From NCBI GenBank assembly GCA_050185455.1, contig JBFWZL010000160.1, positions 1 to 12,075 on the forward strand: 12,075 nucleotides of DNA, in the 5' to 3' direction. The notes under the pieces are model-generated. The model had not been told where the DNA came from, did no database searches, and saw nothing but the letters and a program-made list of their open reading frames with translations. A program made the translations under genes and the position numbers. Positions 1 through 6,927 of the stretch are shown piece after piece. The number at the start of each line of letters is the position of its first letter. Within the stretch, counting starts at the first letter, position 1. Origin of the DNA: SYOC01 sp050185455. GTDB lineage: Bacteria; Desulfobacterota; Binatia; Bin18.

Positions 1-37
1 ACCCGCAGCCTTTCGGTATTTGGAATAATTATGTGTT
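1..37. other. Window edge downstream of operon 2
   Basis: These 37 bases follow the TAA stop of the last gene of operon 2. I see no gene here and no convincing intrinsic terminator. Any terminator or further gene would lie beyond the window. Confidence 0.5.
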
Positions 38-928
38 TTATGGCCGCGACCCGTCCAACGCCTCGAAGCCTGCGACAATATCCAGCAGCTCTCCCGTGAT
101 TTCCGTCTGGCGTTGCTGATGAAACTGCGCCTGGAGTTCGTCGAAACGTTCGACGATATTCCGCTCGGCGTTCTGCATCGACGCCAGGCGGTTAGCGTTT
201 TCGCTCGCCAGCGATTCCGCGCAGGCGCGGGCGAGCGCTACAAATAGGTATTGACGGATGAGTCGCGAAAAGAGTCGGTCTCGATCCATGGTGACGAGTG
301 GGAGAACAGGCGAAGGCCAGGCTTTTTTCGCGAGAGCGTGCAACCATTGGGTGTCGAGAGGCAATAATTGCAGCGAGTGCGGATGGTACTTTGCCCCCGA
401 CAGAAAACGATTATGAAAGAGCAACAGTCGGTCTACTCCCCGTTGCGCCCGCCACTCTTCGATCGTGATCAGGAGAGTCTGCACGAGTGGCGTAATGGTC
501 TCCGCTGACCCGGGAACCTGCAACACGTGCTCGATGAATTCGCCGGCGTCTTCCAGCCGGGAGGTGGCGCGTAGTCCGACCGCCACCATGGTGCGTTCTT
601 CTCTGCGAACGCCAGCGGTGCGCAAGGTTTCGAGCGTGTGGGAAACGATCTGTTCATTCAATGCGCCGCACATGCCCTGATCGGAACCGATGACGATGGC
701 TCCCACGCGCCCCTGCGGCGCCGTGCGGGCGGTCACGCCGCCTTCCTGAGACATCTTGAGCACGACTTGGAGCCCTAGTTCGATAGCGCGATTGTATTCC
801 TGCAGAGACGTCACTGCTTTTTCGTATTGGCGAATGTTCACGGCGGCCAATGCCTTCATCGTTTTGACGATGGAGTGCAGCGCTTCCGTTGTGGCGATTT
901 TGCGCTGTAGTATTTCTAAGGTTTCCAT
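38..928 (-). CDS. atpG: N-ATPase gamma subunit (operon 2)
   Basis: This is the central rotor shaft of the second N-ATPase, which couples the c-ring to the alpha3-beta3 head. The 296-residue length is usual for gamma. The N-terminal helix carries the family motif around residues 19-38 (SIVKTMKALAAVNIRQYEKA). A Rossmann-like core follows with GSDQGMCGALN at 81-91. The C-terminal helix ends with QTEITGELLDIVAGFEAL at 274-291, matching the conserved gamma C-terminus. It starts at an ATG four bases after the atpA stop. The nearest purine-rich stretch (AGAGGGAAA) overlaps the end of atpA and is rather far upstream, so translational coupling to atpA is likely. It is the last gene of the operon, as expected for the D-C-Q-R-B-E-F-A-G order. 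It looks intact and typical. Confidence 0.95.
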   Translation of the reverse strand: METLEILQRKIATTEALHSIVKTMKALAAVNIRQYEKAVTSLQEYNRAIELGLQVVLKMSQEGGVTARTAPQGRVGAIVIGSDQGMCGALNEQIVSHTLETLRTAGVRREERTMVAVGLRATSRLEDAGEFIEHVLQVPGSAETITPLVQTLLITIEEWRAQRGVDRLLLFHNRFLSGAKYHPHSLQLLPLDTQWLHALAKKAWPSPVLPLVTMDRDRLFSRLIRQYLFVALARACAESLASENANRLASMQNAERNIVERFDELQAQFHQQRQTEITGELLDIVAGFEALDGSRP

Positions 929-932
929 GTCG

Positions 933-2468
933 CTATACGTTTCCCTCTAGCATTGCCGTTGTCTGCCTGGCCACGTGCAGTATGTTTTCAAGATCTTCAT
1001 CACTGAGTTTCTCTCCCGCTTGAATGCGCGCGCTGATCGTTGGCGTCTGCTCAACTATCGCTTGACGAATCGCGCGTTCGGCGGCAGGGAGTAGCGCCAC
1101 TGGTAGGTCGTCGAGGACGCCGCCAGTGACCGCGACAAAGGCGGCAATTTGCTCGGGAACGGGAAGCGGCTGATATTGCCGTTGCTGCAAAATCGCTCGG
1201 ACTCGCCGCCCGCGCTCTAGGGTTTTACGAGTTTCGTCATCGAGACGCGTACCGAAACGCGCAAACACCTCAAGTTCTTCGAATTGTGAATAAGAAAGTC
1301 GCAGCGCTCCAGCGACGGCGCGATACGCCGTCAATTGCGTTTTGCCTCCGACCCGAGAAACGGATCTGCCTACACCGACCGCTGGAAAAATGCCTTTCTG
1401 AAATAAATCAGGAGAGAGATAAATTTGCCCGTCGGTAATCGAAATCAGATTCGTGGGAATATAGGCAGCCATGTTTTGCGCTTCGGTTTCGATGATAGGA
1501 AGTGCGGTCACCGAGCCGCCGCCTTTTTCTTGACGCAGATGAGTCGAACGCTCCAATAGACGCGAATGCAAGTAGAAGATATCTCCCGGATACGCCTCAC
1601 GTCCTGGAGGACGCCGAAGGAGGAGCGAGAGTTCTCGATAGGCGCGGGCGTGGTGAGTGAGATCATCAAACACCACCAGCGCATCGCGTCCTTGCTCCAT
1701 CCAATATTCCGCGATCGTCATAGCCGCGTATGGCGCCACGAATTGCAACCCTGGCGGATCTTCGCCGCTAGCCACTACCACGCAGCAGTAGTCCATGGCC
1801 TGGCGTTGCTTCAGATCGTCGATCACTTTCGCCACCGCGGAACTGCGTTGGCCAATAGCGCAATACACACAGAGGACGTTCTTGTCCTTTTGATTGATAA
1901 TGGTGTCAAGAGCGACGGCGGTTTTACCGGTCTGGCGGTCTCCGAGAATGAGTTCCCGCTGCCCGTGACCGATGGGAATGAGTGCATCGATCACCTTGAT
2001 GCCGGTCTGCAACGGTGTGGTGACCGGGGCGCGGTCCATGATCGGTGGAGCATCTCGCTCGACCGGTCGTCGGTCACTGGCAGAGACTGTGCCGCCATTA
2101 TCCAGGGGGCGACCAAGCGCATCGATAACACGCCCAAGCAAAACTGCCCCCACGGGAACGTCCAAGATGCGTCCAGTGCGTTGTACCTCGGCGCCGGCGC
2201 GAATCCCCTGACTTTCGTCCAGCAACACAACTCCAATTTCCGAGGGATCAAGATTAAAGGCCATGCCGAGACGCGCGCCGGGAAAGCGAACCAATTCTTC
2301 CGATTGGACGTTAGGCAGTCCCGCTACTCGTGCGATTCCGTGGCCGACGTATTGCACGATTCCAATTTCCTGGATGCAGGGTTTAACGTGCCGTTGCTCA
2401 AGAGCGCTATCCAGAGCGGTAAAAACGCTATCTAGAGCAGTGAGCAATCTCCCTTGATTTTCTCTCAT
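933..2468 (-). CDS. atpA: N-ATPase alpha subunit (operon 2)
   Basis: This is the non-catalytic nucleotide-binding subunit of the F1-like head, 511 residues from the chosen start. Visible landmarks are the Walker A loop GDRQTGKT (176-183), the Walker B region VVFDDL (265-270) and the arginine finger in SVSRVG (369-374, Arg372), which reaches into the beta active site. The reading frame stays open to an ATG at 2579, but those 37 extra codons run through an inserted palindromic repeat and resemble no alpha N-terminus. The ATG at 2468 gives MRENQGRLLTALDS, which aligns with the start of the operon 1 alpha. The upstream Shine-Dalgarno is weak (GAGAAC), unlike most neighbours. The N-terminus contains a duplicated heptad (TALDSVF/TALDSAL). 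It lies 140 bases after atpF, the only large gap in the cluster, and four bases before atpG. Confidence 0.94.
   Translation of the reverse strand: MRENQGRLLTALDSVFTALDSALEQRHVKPCIQEIGIVQYVGHGIARVAGLPNVQSEELVRFPGARLGMAFNLDPSEIGVVLLDESQGIRAGAEVQRTGRILDVPVGAVLLGRVIDALGRPLDNGGTVSASDRRPVERDAPPIMDRAPVTTPLQTGIKVIDALIPIGHGQRELILGDRQTGKTAVALDTIINQKDKNVLCVYCAIGQRSSAVAKVIDDLKQRQAMDYCCVVVASGEDPPGLQFVAPYAAMTIAEYWMEQGRDALVVFDDLTHHARAYRELSLLLRRPPGREAYPGDIFYLHSRLLERSTHLRQEKGGGSVTALPIIETEAQNMAAYIPTNLISITDGQIYLSPDLFQKGIFPAVGVGRSVSRVGGKTQLTAYRAVAGALRLSYSQFEELEVFARFGTRLDDETRKTLERGRRVRAILQQRQYQPLPVPEQIAAFVAVTGGVLDDLPVALLPAAERAIRQAIVEQTPTISARIQAGEKLSDEDLENILHVARQTTAMLEGNV
2400..2441 (-). repeat. 21-base tandem duplication in atpA N-terminus
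   Basis: Two adjacent 21-base units (2421-2441 and 2400-2420) match at 17 of 21 positions and encode TALDSVF and TALDSAL, residues 10-23 of the operon 2 alpha. The mismatches are mostly at third positions or swap similar residues, so the duplication is not fresh. It lies in the N-terminal region of alpha, which in F-type enzymes contacts delta. Confidence 0.7.
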
Positions 2469-2500
2469 GTTTGTTCTCGGGCTAGTCTGACTCCCTAATC

Positions 2501-2589
2501 TGTAGCCTGGATGGAACGGAGTGGAATCCAGGATTCCTGTCCCGCTCTCCGTTCGTTCCTGGATTACGCTTCGCTTCATCCAGGCTACA
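2501..2589. repeat. 89-base palindromic (REP/MITE-like) element between atpF and atpA
   Basis: Two 33-base arms, 2501-2533 and 2557-2589, are inverted copies of each other, identical at 28 of 33 positions, separated by a 23-base spacer. Each arm begins with TGTAGCCTGGATG when read inwards and ends in AATCCAGGA. Each arm is also a small hairpin by itself: CCTGGAT pairs with ATCCAGG at 2506-2512/2526-2532 and at 2558-2564/2578-2584. In RNA it could fold as one long stem or as two short ones. No U-run follows in the direction of transcription, so it is not a standard terminator. I recall TAGCCTGGATG...AATCCAGG palindromes as dispersed repeats in many bacterial genomes, but cannot confirm that here. 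The matching operon 1 junction has only three bases, which points to an insertion. Confidence 0.88.
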
Positions 2590-2608
2590 TTATCTTAATG
2601 CCAGTGCT

Positions 2609-3448
2609 CTAGTAGGGAGGAGGAGACGCAGCACTAGCTTGATTTAAGTTTTCCTCTTCTTGCTCTTCTTCCTCGTCATTTGGGTGGCGTGTTTTCTCCG
2701 CTAGCAGCGTCGTGACGCGCTGCTGCAATATATCCATGTAGTGTTCGACACCCCACACAATCTTCTGTCCATGCGCTTCTACCGCGACGCCACACACCAA
2801 TTCCGGTGCGGTTATGAAGCGCACCTCCGCATCGTTTGCGAACAGCTCCCTAAGGACATGAATTAACTTACGGCGGGTTTTGTCGGGTAGGTCAAATGCG
2901 CTCTGTACCATGAGAGTGTTCCCGCCTTCACGAATCGCCTCGGTAAGCGCGGTTCTACGCTCCTCGTCCAGATTTTGTAAATCTTCGAGGAATACCTCAA
3001 CGACTTGTTGTTCCAATTCGACATTGGCAAGATCTGCGAGTGCTCGACGCGCAATGACGCAAACCTGGTCGGCGGCTCGTTCGCGGAGTTCCTGTATGAA
3101 CGTGTCCGTTTCTTGCCGCAACGCTTCTTGCCACCTGTCGCGAAGAAGGTCTACCTCTTGCCGTGCTTTGTGTTCGAGTTCGCTGCGTCGCTCCTCTGCC
3201 TCCGTTTTGGCTTGCGCCAGAAATTCGTTTCGCGTCGCTTCCAACTCCTGGCGCTGTTTTCGGCAATCGTCCGCTTCGCGCTGAGCCTCGGCTCGTTGGG
3301 TGGCGGCGTCTTCCAACCGAGCGGCGATCGTATGCTCGCGTGCGTCCATGGCCTGCACGATCCGCCCGTACAAAAAGTGCTTGAGCAGAGCGACGAGAAT
3401 CAAGAAGTTGAGGATCTGCGCAAGCACGGTAAACCAATCAATGAGCAC
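2609..3448 (-). CDS. atpF: N-ATPase b subunit fused to a delta-like domain (operon 2)
   Basis: This is the peripheral stalk subunit that holds the head against the membrane a subunit. Its 279 residues are far longer than the roughly 160 of an ordinary b. An N-terminal membrane helix (about 5-27) is followed by a long charged helical or coiled-coil region (about 35-140). A C-terminal domain (about 145-245) contains APELVCGVAVEAHGQKIV (214-231), which matches the end of the delta (OSCP) subunit. That explains why no delta gene is present. It starts at a GTG preceded by GGAGGATGAGCC, three bases after the atpE stop, and the N-terminus aligns with the operon 1 b. The protein ends in an odd acidic tail (DEEEEQEEEN, 258-267) followed by a Pro-rich end, which is missing in the operon 1 copy. 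The inserted palindrome begins about 20 bases downstream. Confidence 0.92.
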   Translation of the reverse strand: MLIDWFTVLAQILNFLILVALLKHFLYGRIVQAMDAREHTIAARLEDAATQRAEAQREADDCRKQRQELEATRNEFLAQAKTEAEERRSELEHKARQEVDLLRDRWQEALRQETDTFIQELRERAADQVCVIARRALADLANVELEQQVVEVFLEDLQNLDEERRTALTEAIREGGNTLMVQSAFDLPDKTRRKLIHVLRELFANDAEVRFITAPELVCGVAVEAHGQKIVWGVEHYMDILQQRVTTLLAEKTRHPNDEEEEQEEENLNQASAASPPPY

Positions 3449-3451
3449 GGC

Positions 3452-3730
3452 TCATCCTCCAGCCTTGGTCACCATGTAGTTCCAGAAAGGGTTGGCGAAC
3501 AGCAGAATCATTGTGACCACGAAACAGTAGATCGCCGTCGATTCGACCATGGCCAAGCCGACGAAGAGGGTGCGGGTAATGGTGTTCCGTTCGTCCGGTT
3601 GTTGCGCAATGGCGCTGAGCGCCTGGGCGACTGCTCGCCCCTCGCCCAAAGCGGGCCCGATCGAGCCGATCGCAATCGTTAATCCGGCTGTGATAATCGA
3701 CACCATGCCGATGAGGGTGATGTTATCCAT
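3452..3730 (-). CDS. atpE: N-ATPase c subunit, two-helix rotor protein (operon 2)
   Basis: This proteolipid forms the ion-carrying rotor ring. It has 92 residues in two membrane helices (about 5-28 and 54-80) with the loop IAQQPDE between them. The essential carboxylate is Glu63 in AMVESTAIY; Ser64, Thr65 and Tyr68 complete a Na+-type motif. Helix 1 has GPALGEGRA, placing Glu30 where Na+ enzymes such as Ilyobacter have Gln, so each site has two carboxylates. N-type c subunits are known for this pattern. It does not settle ion choice, since a Burkholderia N-type c-ring has been reported to be H+-specific. The frame is open to 3832, but the ATG at 3730 is the real start: it has a near-perfect AAAGGAGT five bases upstream and begins at the correct family N-terminus. 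The gene starts ten bases after the atpB stop. Confidence 0.95.
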   Translation of the reverse strand: MDNITLIGMVSIITAGLTIAIGSIGPALGEGRAVAQALSAIAQQPDERNTITRTLFVGLAMVESTAIYCFVVTMILLFANPFWNYMVTKAGG

Positions 3731-3734
3731 GTGA

Positions 3735-3742
3735 CTCCTTTC
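3735..3742 (-). promoter_or_regulatory. Strong Shine-Dalgarno of operon 2 atpE
   Basis: AAAGGAGT lies just before the ATG at 3730 and overlaps the atpB stop region. It is among the best ribosome sites in operon 2, which fits the many c copies needed per complex, and it decides the start over the open frame upstream. Confidence 0.75.
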
Positions 3743-4457
3743 AGAAAGGTGACGGTGATTCGTCCGGGCTCTGTTCAGGCTCACGTCGCAGGCGTGTGGC
3801 GGAGGCGATGTACACCATCGCCAGCACGGCAAAAATGTATGCTTGAATCACTCCCGTCAACAATCCCAACGCTTGCAGCACGATGGGGAAGAAGAGGGGA
3901 GTGATAGCAAGCAGAATCGCGGCGATTTTGCTTCCGCTCATGACATTGCCGAACAGACGCACGGCCAGCGCTAGGGTGCGTGAGAATTCTCCCAAGATGT
4001 TGAAGGGCAGCATGAGGACGCTGGGACGAATGTAGTTCCGCAAATAGCCGCGAAGCCCCTGATGGACGATGCCGTACAGTGGAACCGCGACAAAAACGCA
4101 GATGGCGAGCGCCGCAGTGGTAGAGAGCGAACCGGTCGGCGGGAGATACCCAGGGACAACCGTCAGAACATTAGCGACCACGATAAAGAGGAAGAGCGTG
4201 CCGATAAAAGGAACATAGGAATCGGGAGTCTGATCGCTGATTTCGCGGATCTGTTCGCGAATCATGCTGACCACGACTTCAAGAAGATTCTGCCAGCGCG
4301 AGATGTGGGGACCCGTAGAAAGCCGGCGCGTGGCGAGCCACGCGCTTACAGCCAGCGAAGCCATGACAATCCAGGTGTAGACAATAGTAGCGTTCAGCGT
4401 CAAGAATTGCCAACGCCAGAAAATAACTTGATCGGGTGTGAGGTCGGTGATGTTCAT
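3741..4457 (-). CDS. atpB: N-ATPase a subunit (operon 2)
   Basis: This stator membrane subunit provides the two half-channels for ions. It has 238 residues with about five to six hydrophobic segments (roughly 22-42, 84-103, 112-132, 146-165, 176-200 and 203-222). The essential arginine is Arg167 in LALAVRLFGNVMSG, followed by the conserved GVIQAYIF (202-209, Gln205) in the last helix. At the place of E. coli Glu219 there is Ser176, so the half-channel polar residues differ from H+ F-ATPases. The start at 4457 lies 22 bases after the atpR stop, with AAAGGCGTG upstream. The tail is charged and Pro/Ser-rich. The AtpR-B-E order fits the N-ATPase membrane module. It looks intact. Confidence 0.95.
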   Translation of the reverse strand: MNITDLTPDQVIFWRWQFLTLNATIVYTWIVMASLAVSAWLATRRLSTGPHISRWQNLLEVVVSMIREQIREISDQTPDSYVPFIGTLFLFIVVANVLTVVPGYLPPTGSLSTTAALAICVFVAVPLYGIVHQGLRGYLRNYIRPSVLMLPFNILGEFSRTLALAVRLFGNVMSGSKIAAILLAITPLFFPIVLQALGLLTGVIQAYIFAVLAMVYIASATRLRREPEQSPDESPSPF

Positions 4458-4479
4458 TATGAATTCACGCCTTTCGTGC

Positions 4480-4767
4480 TTACGAAGAAGTCATGAACAT
4501 GAGGGCTGAACGAGACGCGAGCAAGGTCCGGATTGCCAGGAATCCTGCAAAACAGACGAGCAAGCGCGCCCACGAACCGCTCATGACAACGTAAAAACCT
4601 AGCAACGCTACCAGCGTGCGCATGAAGAAACTACCTAGCATCAACAAGGCCGGATGGCGGATCATCGGTAGGCGTTGCACGGTCAGCCATAGGCCGCCGA
4701 AATAAAAGAGCCCCAGTCCTATACCGGCCAGCAAGGCACAGATGAGAGGAAGAACGGTGCTCGTCAT
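4480..4767 (-). CDS. atpR: N-ATPase accessory membrane protein AtpR (operon 2)
   Basis: This 95-residue protein has three hydrophobic segments (about 4-30, 38-62 and 66-84). The first ends with GLGLFYFGGLWLTV (17-30), the hallmark I recognise for AtpR. Arginines lie within or next to the later helices (Arg50, Arg80). In the literature on N-ATPases, AtpR is a small membrane protein found with AtpQ and proposed to act with the c subunits through its arginines; its exact role is unproven. The start at 4767 is preceded by AAAGGAAAACCAGC. The gap of 48 bases to atpQ holds only a short imperfect stem (GCTGA/TCAGC, 4782-4794). Operon 1 has no counterpart of this gene. Confidence 0.88.
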   Translation of the reverse strand: MTSTVLPLICALLAGIGLGLFYFGGLWLTVQRLPMIRHPALLMLGSFFMRTLVALLGFYVVMSGSWARLLVCFAGFLAIRTLLASRSALMFMTSS

Positions 4768-4815
4768 GCTGGTTTTCCTTTGCTGAAAATCAGCTGAACA
4801 GTATGAAATGCCAGT

Positions 4816-5139
4816 TCAGTCACGTCCGCTCTCCTGTCGCACCCAGAACCACGCATTCATGCAACCCACCGCCATACCAAGCAAGAGCAACATCAGCGTC
4901 CACGAGTAGCGACTTGGCCAGGTGCGATCGATCCATACCCCCAAGGCTATGCCGATAATGGTCGGAATCGCCACCGACCAGCCCACCAACCCCACCATGC
5001 CCAGCCAAAACCAGATCGCGTGGTGTTGTTCCCGCCGTGCTCGCAGCTTGCGGGTCTCTTTTGCGCCTACCTGTTGGACCAGGTCCTGCTCTTGATTGAC
5101 CCGATGCTTCTCAGGCGATGGGTGCTCGTTAGCGGCCAT
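4816..5139 (-). CDS. atpQ: N-ATPase accessory protein AtpQ, AtpI-like (operon 2)
   Basis: This 107-residue protein has a charged N-terminal cytoplasmic part (1-40, rich in Glu, Lys and Arg) and two membrane helices (about 43-70 and 78-100) of the AtpI/AtpQ type. The end of helix 1 carries GIALGVWIDRTW (63-74), the conserved glycine-rich stretch with an Asp-Arg pair typical of AtpI-like proteins. AtpI relatives are linked to c-ring assembly and Mg2+ or ion handling, though the role of AtpQ is not settled. Its ATG overlaps the end of atpC by 11 bases, and AGGGGAAC lies just upstream, so translation is probably coupled. It sits in the expected place between atpC and atpR. Confidence 0.87.
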   Translation of the reverse strand: MAANEHPSPEKHRVNQEQDLVQQVGAKETRKLRARREQHHAIWFWLGMVGLVGWSVAIPTIIGIALGVWIDRTWPSRYSWTLMLLLLGMAVGCMNAWFWVRQESGRD

Positions 5140-5521
5140 GTTCCCCTAACTCCATGAACCGCCGCACGAGATCAATTTCGAGTCGCGCCGAGGCTGCACG
5201 CGCCTGCTTCTCCCGTTCATCAATGTGGCGGAACCGTTCTTCCACCGTGAGCCGCAACGCACCCAGATCAGGGCCGCGCACAGCTGTGCGTGTCGATACC
5301 AGAACCTCGGCTCCGCATTTGACGAGAATTCCTTCATCTATTGCGAGGAACTCTTCGTGGCCCTCATCTATGGTGAAGGAGAGCAGGCCAGGGACCAGCG
5401 CGGCGACGAAATCGATGTGGCGCGGTAACAGGCAAAAAGAACCGTTCTCCGCCTCGGCGAGGACTTTGGCGACCTCTTTGTCGAGGAGTACCTCTGTCGG
5501 CAGCAACACTTTAAGTCTCAT
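5129..5521 (-). CDS. atpC: N-ATPase epsilon subunit (operon 2)
   Basis: This small central-stalk subunit sits at the foot of gamma and in F-type enzymes can inhibit ATP hydrolysis. It has 130 residues: an N-terminal beta-sandwich with LLPRHIDFVAALVPG (31-45), corresponding to the F-type GxxGILPGHAPLL motif, then a helical C-terminal part (about 90-128). Glycine of the PGH motif is replaced by Arg (PRH). The ATG overlaps the stop of atpD in an ATGA sequence, so the two are translationally coupled. Beta followed directly by epsilon at the head of the operon is the N-ATPase arrangement. Confidence 0.93.
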   Translation of the reverse strand: MRLKVLLPTEVLLDKEVAKVLAEAENGSFCLLPRHIDFVAALVPGLLSFTIDEGHEEFLAIDEGILVKCGAEVLVSTRTAVRGPDLGALRLTVEERFRHIDEREKQARAASARLEIDLVRRFMELGEHGR

Positions 5522-6918
5522 GATTGTCGCGCCTCGTTCACACTGCCGATCATGTACAGTGATCGCTCCGGATAATTGGCGAATTCATCGCTGAGGATGC
5601 GCTCACATCCAGTCAAGGCGTCCTCCAGACTGACCGTTCGCCCTGCTTGTCCGGTAAATTGTTCCGTGACGAAGAAGGGCTGCGTCAAGAACCGCTCCAG
5701 CCGTCGCGCGCGATACACCGTGCGGCGGTCTTCTTGTGACAACTCTTCGAGGCCTAACATAGCGATAATATCCTTGAGATCCTCGTACTGCGCCAGCGTG
5801 CTTCGCGTCGCGTGGGCGATGCGATAATGCCGCTCGCCCACGATGGGTGGAACGAGCATCTTCGAGCCTGAACGTAGCGGATCGATCGCTGGATACAACC
5901 CTTCACTGGCGCGTTTGCGCGAGAGCACGATCGACGTAGAGAGATGACTGAATGTGTGAACAGCGGCTGGGTCGGTGAAGTCATCAGCGGGAACATACAC
6001 CGCTTGTACCGAAGTAATGGCGCCGGTGACCGTATTGCAGATGCGTTCTTCGAGCGCCGCGAGTTCGGTGCCCAGCGTGGGTTGATAGCCAAGGCGTGAA
6101 GGGAGTTGTCCCATGAGCCCTGACACTTCCGCGCCGGCCTGAATGAAGCGAAAAATATTGTCAATGAGTAAGAGAACGTCCTGTTTCGCATCATCGCGGA
6201 AGTACTCAGCCATGGTGAGCGCGGAGTGTCCGACGCGGAAGCGTGCGCCGGGCGGCTCATTCATCTGTCCAAAGACCAACACCGAGGTGTCCAACACCCC
6301 GGCTTCGGCAATTTCCCGGCACAACTCTTCGCCCTCGCGCGATCGTTCGCCGATGCCGCAAAACAGACTTACGCCGCCATGTTGTCCCATCACGTTGTGG
6401 ATCATTTCCATCAAGAGTACAGTTTTGCCAACGCCGGCGCCGCCAAACAGCCCGGCTTTCCCACCACGTTCGAGGGGAGCCAACACGTCTATAGCCTTGA
6501 TGCCGCTGGTGAAGATTTCCGAGGTTGGCGCGCGTTGTGTGAGCGGTATCGGCGGGCGGTGAATTGAACGCCATTCTCCGCCTGTGATCTCTCCTTTGTT
6601 ATCGATCGTCTCGCCAAAGACATTAAAGACTCTGCCAAGGACGTGGGGACCGACGGGCACGCGCAACGGTTGCCCGGTATCAAGAATGGATGAGCCGCGC
6701 GCCAGACCCCGTGTGGTTGTCAGAGCAATACCGCGTACGCGGTCCACCGCCAGGTGCGCAGCCACTTCGATCACAACCTGCTGATCCTCGCCTGTCCGTA
6801 GGATAGTGTCCAGCGCTGGAAGGCGGTGGGGGAACACCGCGTCGACAACACTCCCGCGTACGGCGATCACCGTGCCGTGATTGGCTTGGGATTCTTGCGT
6901 GCGTGTCTTACCCTTCAT
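5518..6918 (-). CDS. atpD: N-ATPase beta subunit, catalytic (operon 2)
   Basis: This subunit carries the catalytic sites that hydrolyse or make ATP. Numbered from the ATG at 6918 (466 residues), the Walker A loop GGAGVGKT is at 159-166, the catalytic glutamate lies in GER (190-192, Glu191), Walker B ends at Asp253 (VLLLIDNIF), the alpha/beta signature PAIDPLRSGS is at 343-352, and a DELSEED-like EELSQED is at 391-397. All catalytic residues appear intact. The ATG has GAGG only three bases upstream. A TTG at 6927, overlapping the operon 1 atpG stop as TTGA, is an alternative that adds three residues. There is no intergenic space for a promoter between this gene and operon 1 atpG. The C-terminus (YMIGSVNEARQS) is shorter than that of the operon 1 beta. 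Confidence 0.95.
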   Translation of the reverse strand: MKGKTRTQESQANHGTVIAVRGSVVDAVFPHRLPALDTILRTGEDQQVVIEVAAHLAVDRVRGIALTTTRGLARGSSILDTGQPLRVPVGPHVLGRVFNVFGETIDNKGEITGGEWRSIHRPPIPLTQRAPTSEIFTSGIKAIDVLAPLERGGKAGLFGGAGVGKTVLLMEMIHNVMGQHGGVSLFCGIGERSREGEELCREIAEAGVLDTSVLVFGQMNEPPGARFRVGHSALTMAEYFRDDAKQDVLLLIDNIFRFIQAGAEVSGLMGQLPSRLGYQPTLGTELAALEERICNTVTGAITSVQAVYVPADDFTDPAAVHTFSHLSTSIVLSRKRASEGLYPAIDPLRSGSKMLVPPIVGERHYRIAHATRSTLAQYEDLKDIIAMLGLEELSQEDRRTVYRARRLERFLTQPFFVTEQFTGQAGRTVSLEDALTGCERILSDEFANYPERSLYMIGSVNEARQS

Positions 6919-6927
6919 GATCCTCAA
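6918..6927 (-). other. Operon 1 / operon 2 junction (atpG stop, atpD start)
   Basis: The TGA of operon 1 atpG (6926-6924) overlaps a possible TTG start of operon 2 atpD at 6927 and lies five bases before the ATG at 6918. There is no terminator and no intergenic promoter space. This is direct evidence that the two ATPase gene sets abut, and it suggests that they share a transcript. A promoter inside atpG cannot be excluded. Confidence 0.7.

Noticed and set aside
1566..2435. Long plus-strand open frame (289 codons) opposite atpA
   Set aside because: It lies antisense to a well-conserved alpha subunit, has no recognisable domain and is explained by codon bias of the real gene.
2469..2579. N-terminal extension of operon 2 alpha starting at 2579
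   Set aside because: The 37 codons are translated from the palindromic repeat; the ATG at 2468 aligns with the operon 1 alpha start.
2501..2589. The palindrome as an intrinsic terminator
   Set aside because: No run of U follows the stem in the direction of transcription, and essential head genes lie downstream.
3731..3832. Upstream extension of the operon 2 c gene
   Set aside because: It overlaps the end of atpB in another frame; the ATG at 3730 has a near-perfect ribosome site and the family N-terminus.
4782..4794. Small stem GCTGA/TCAGC between atpQ and atpR as a regulatory hairpin
   Set aside because: Only five base pairs with a three-base loop; likely chance.
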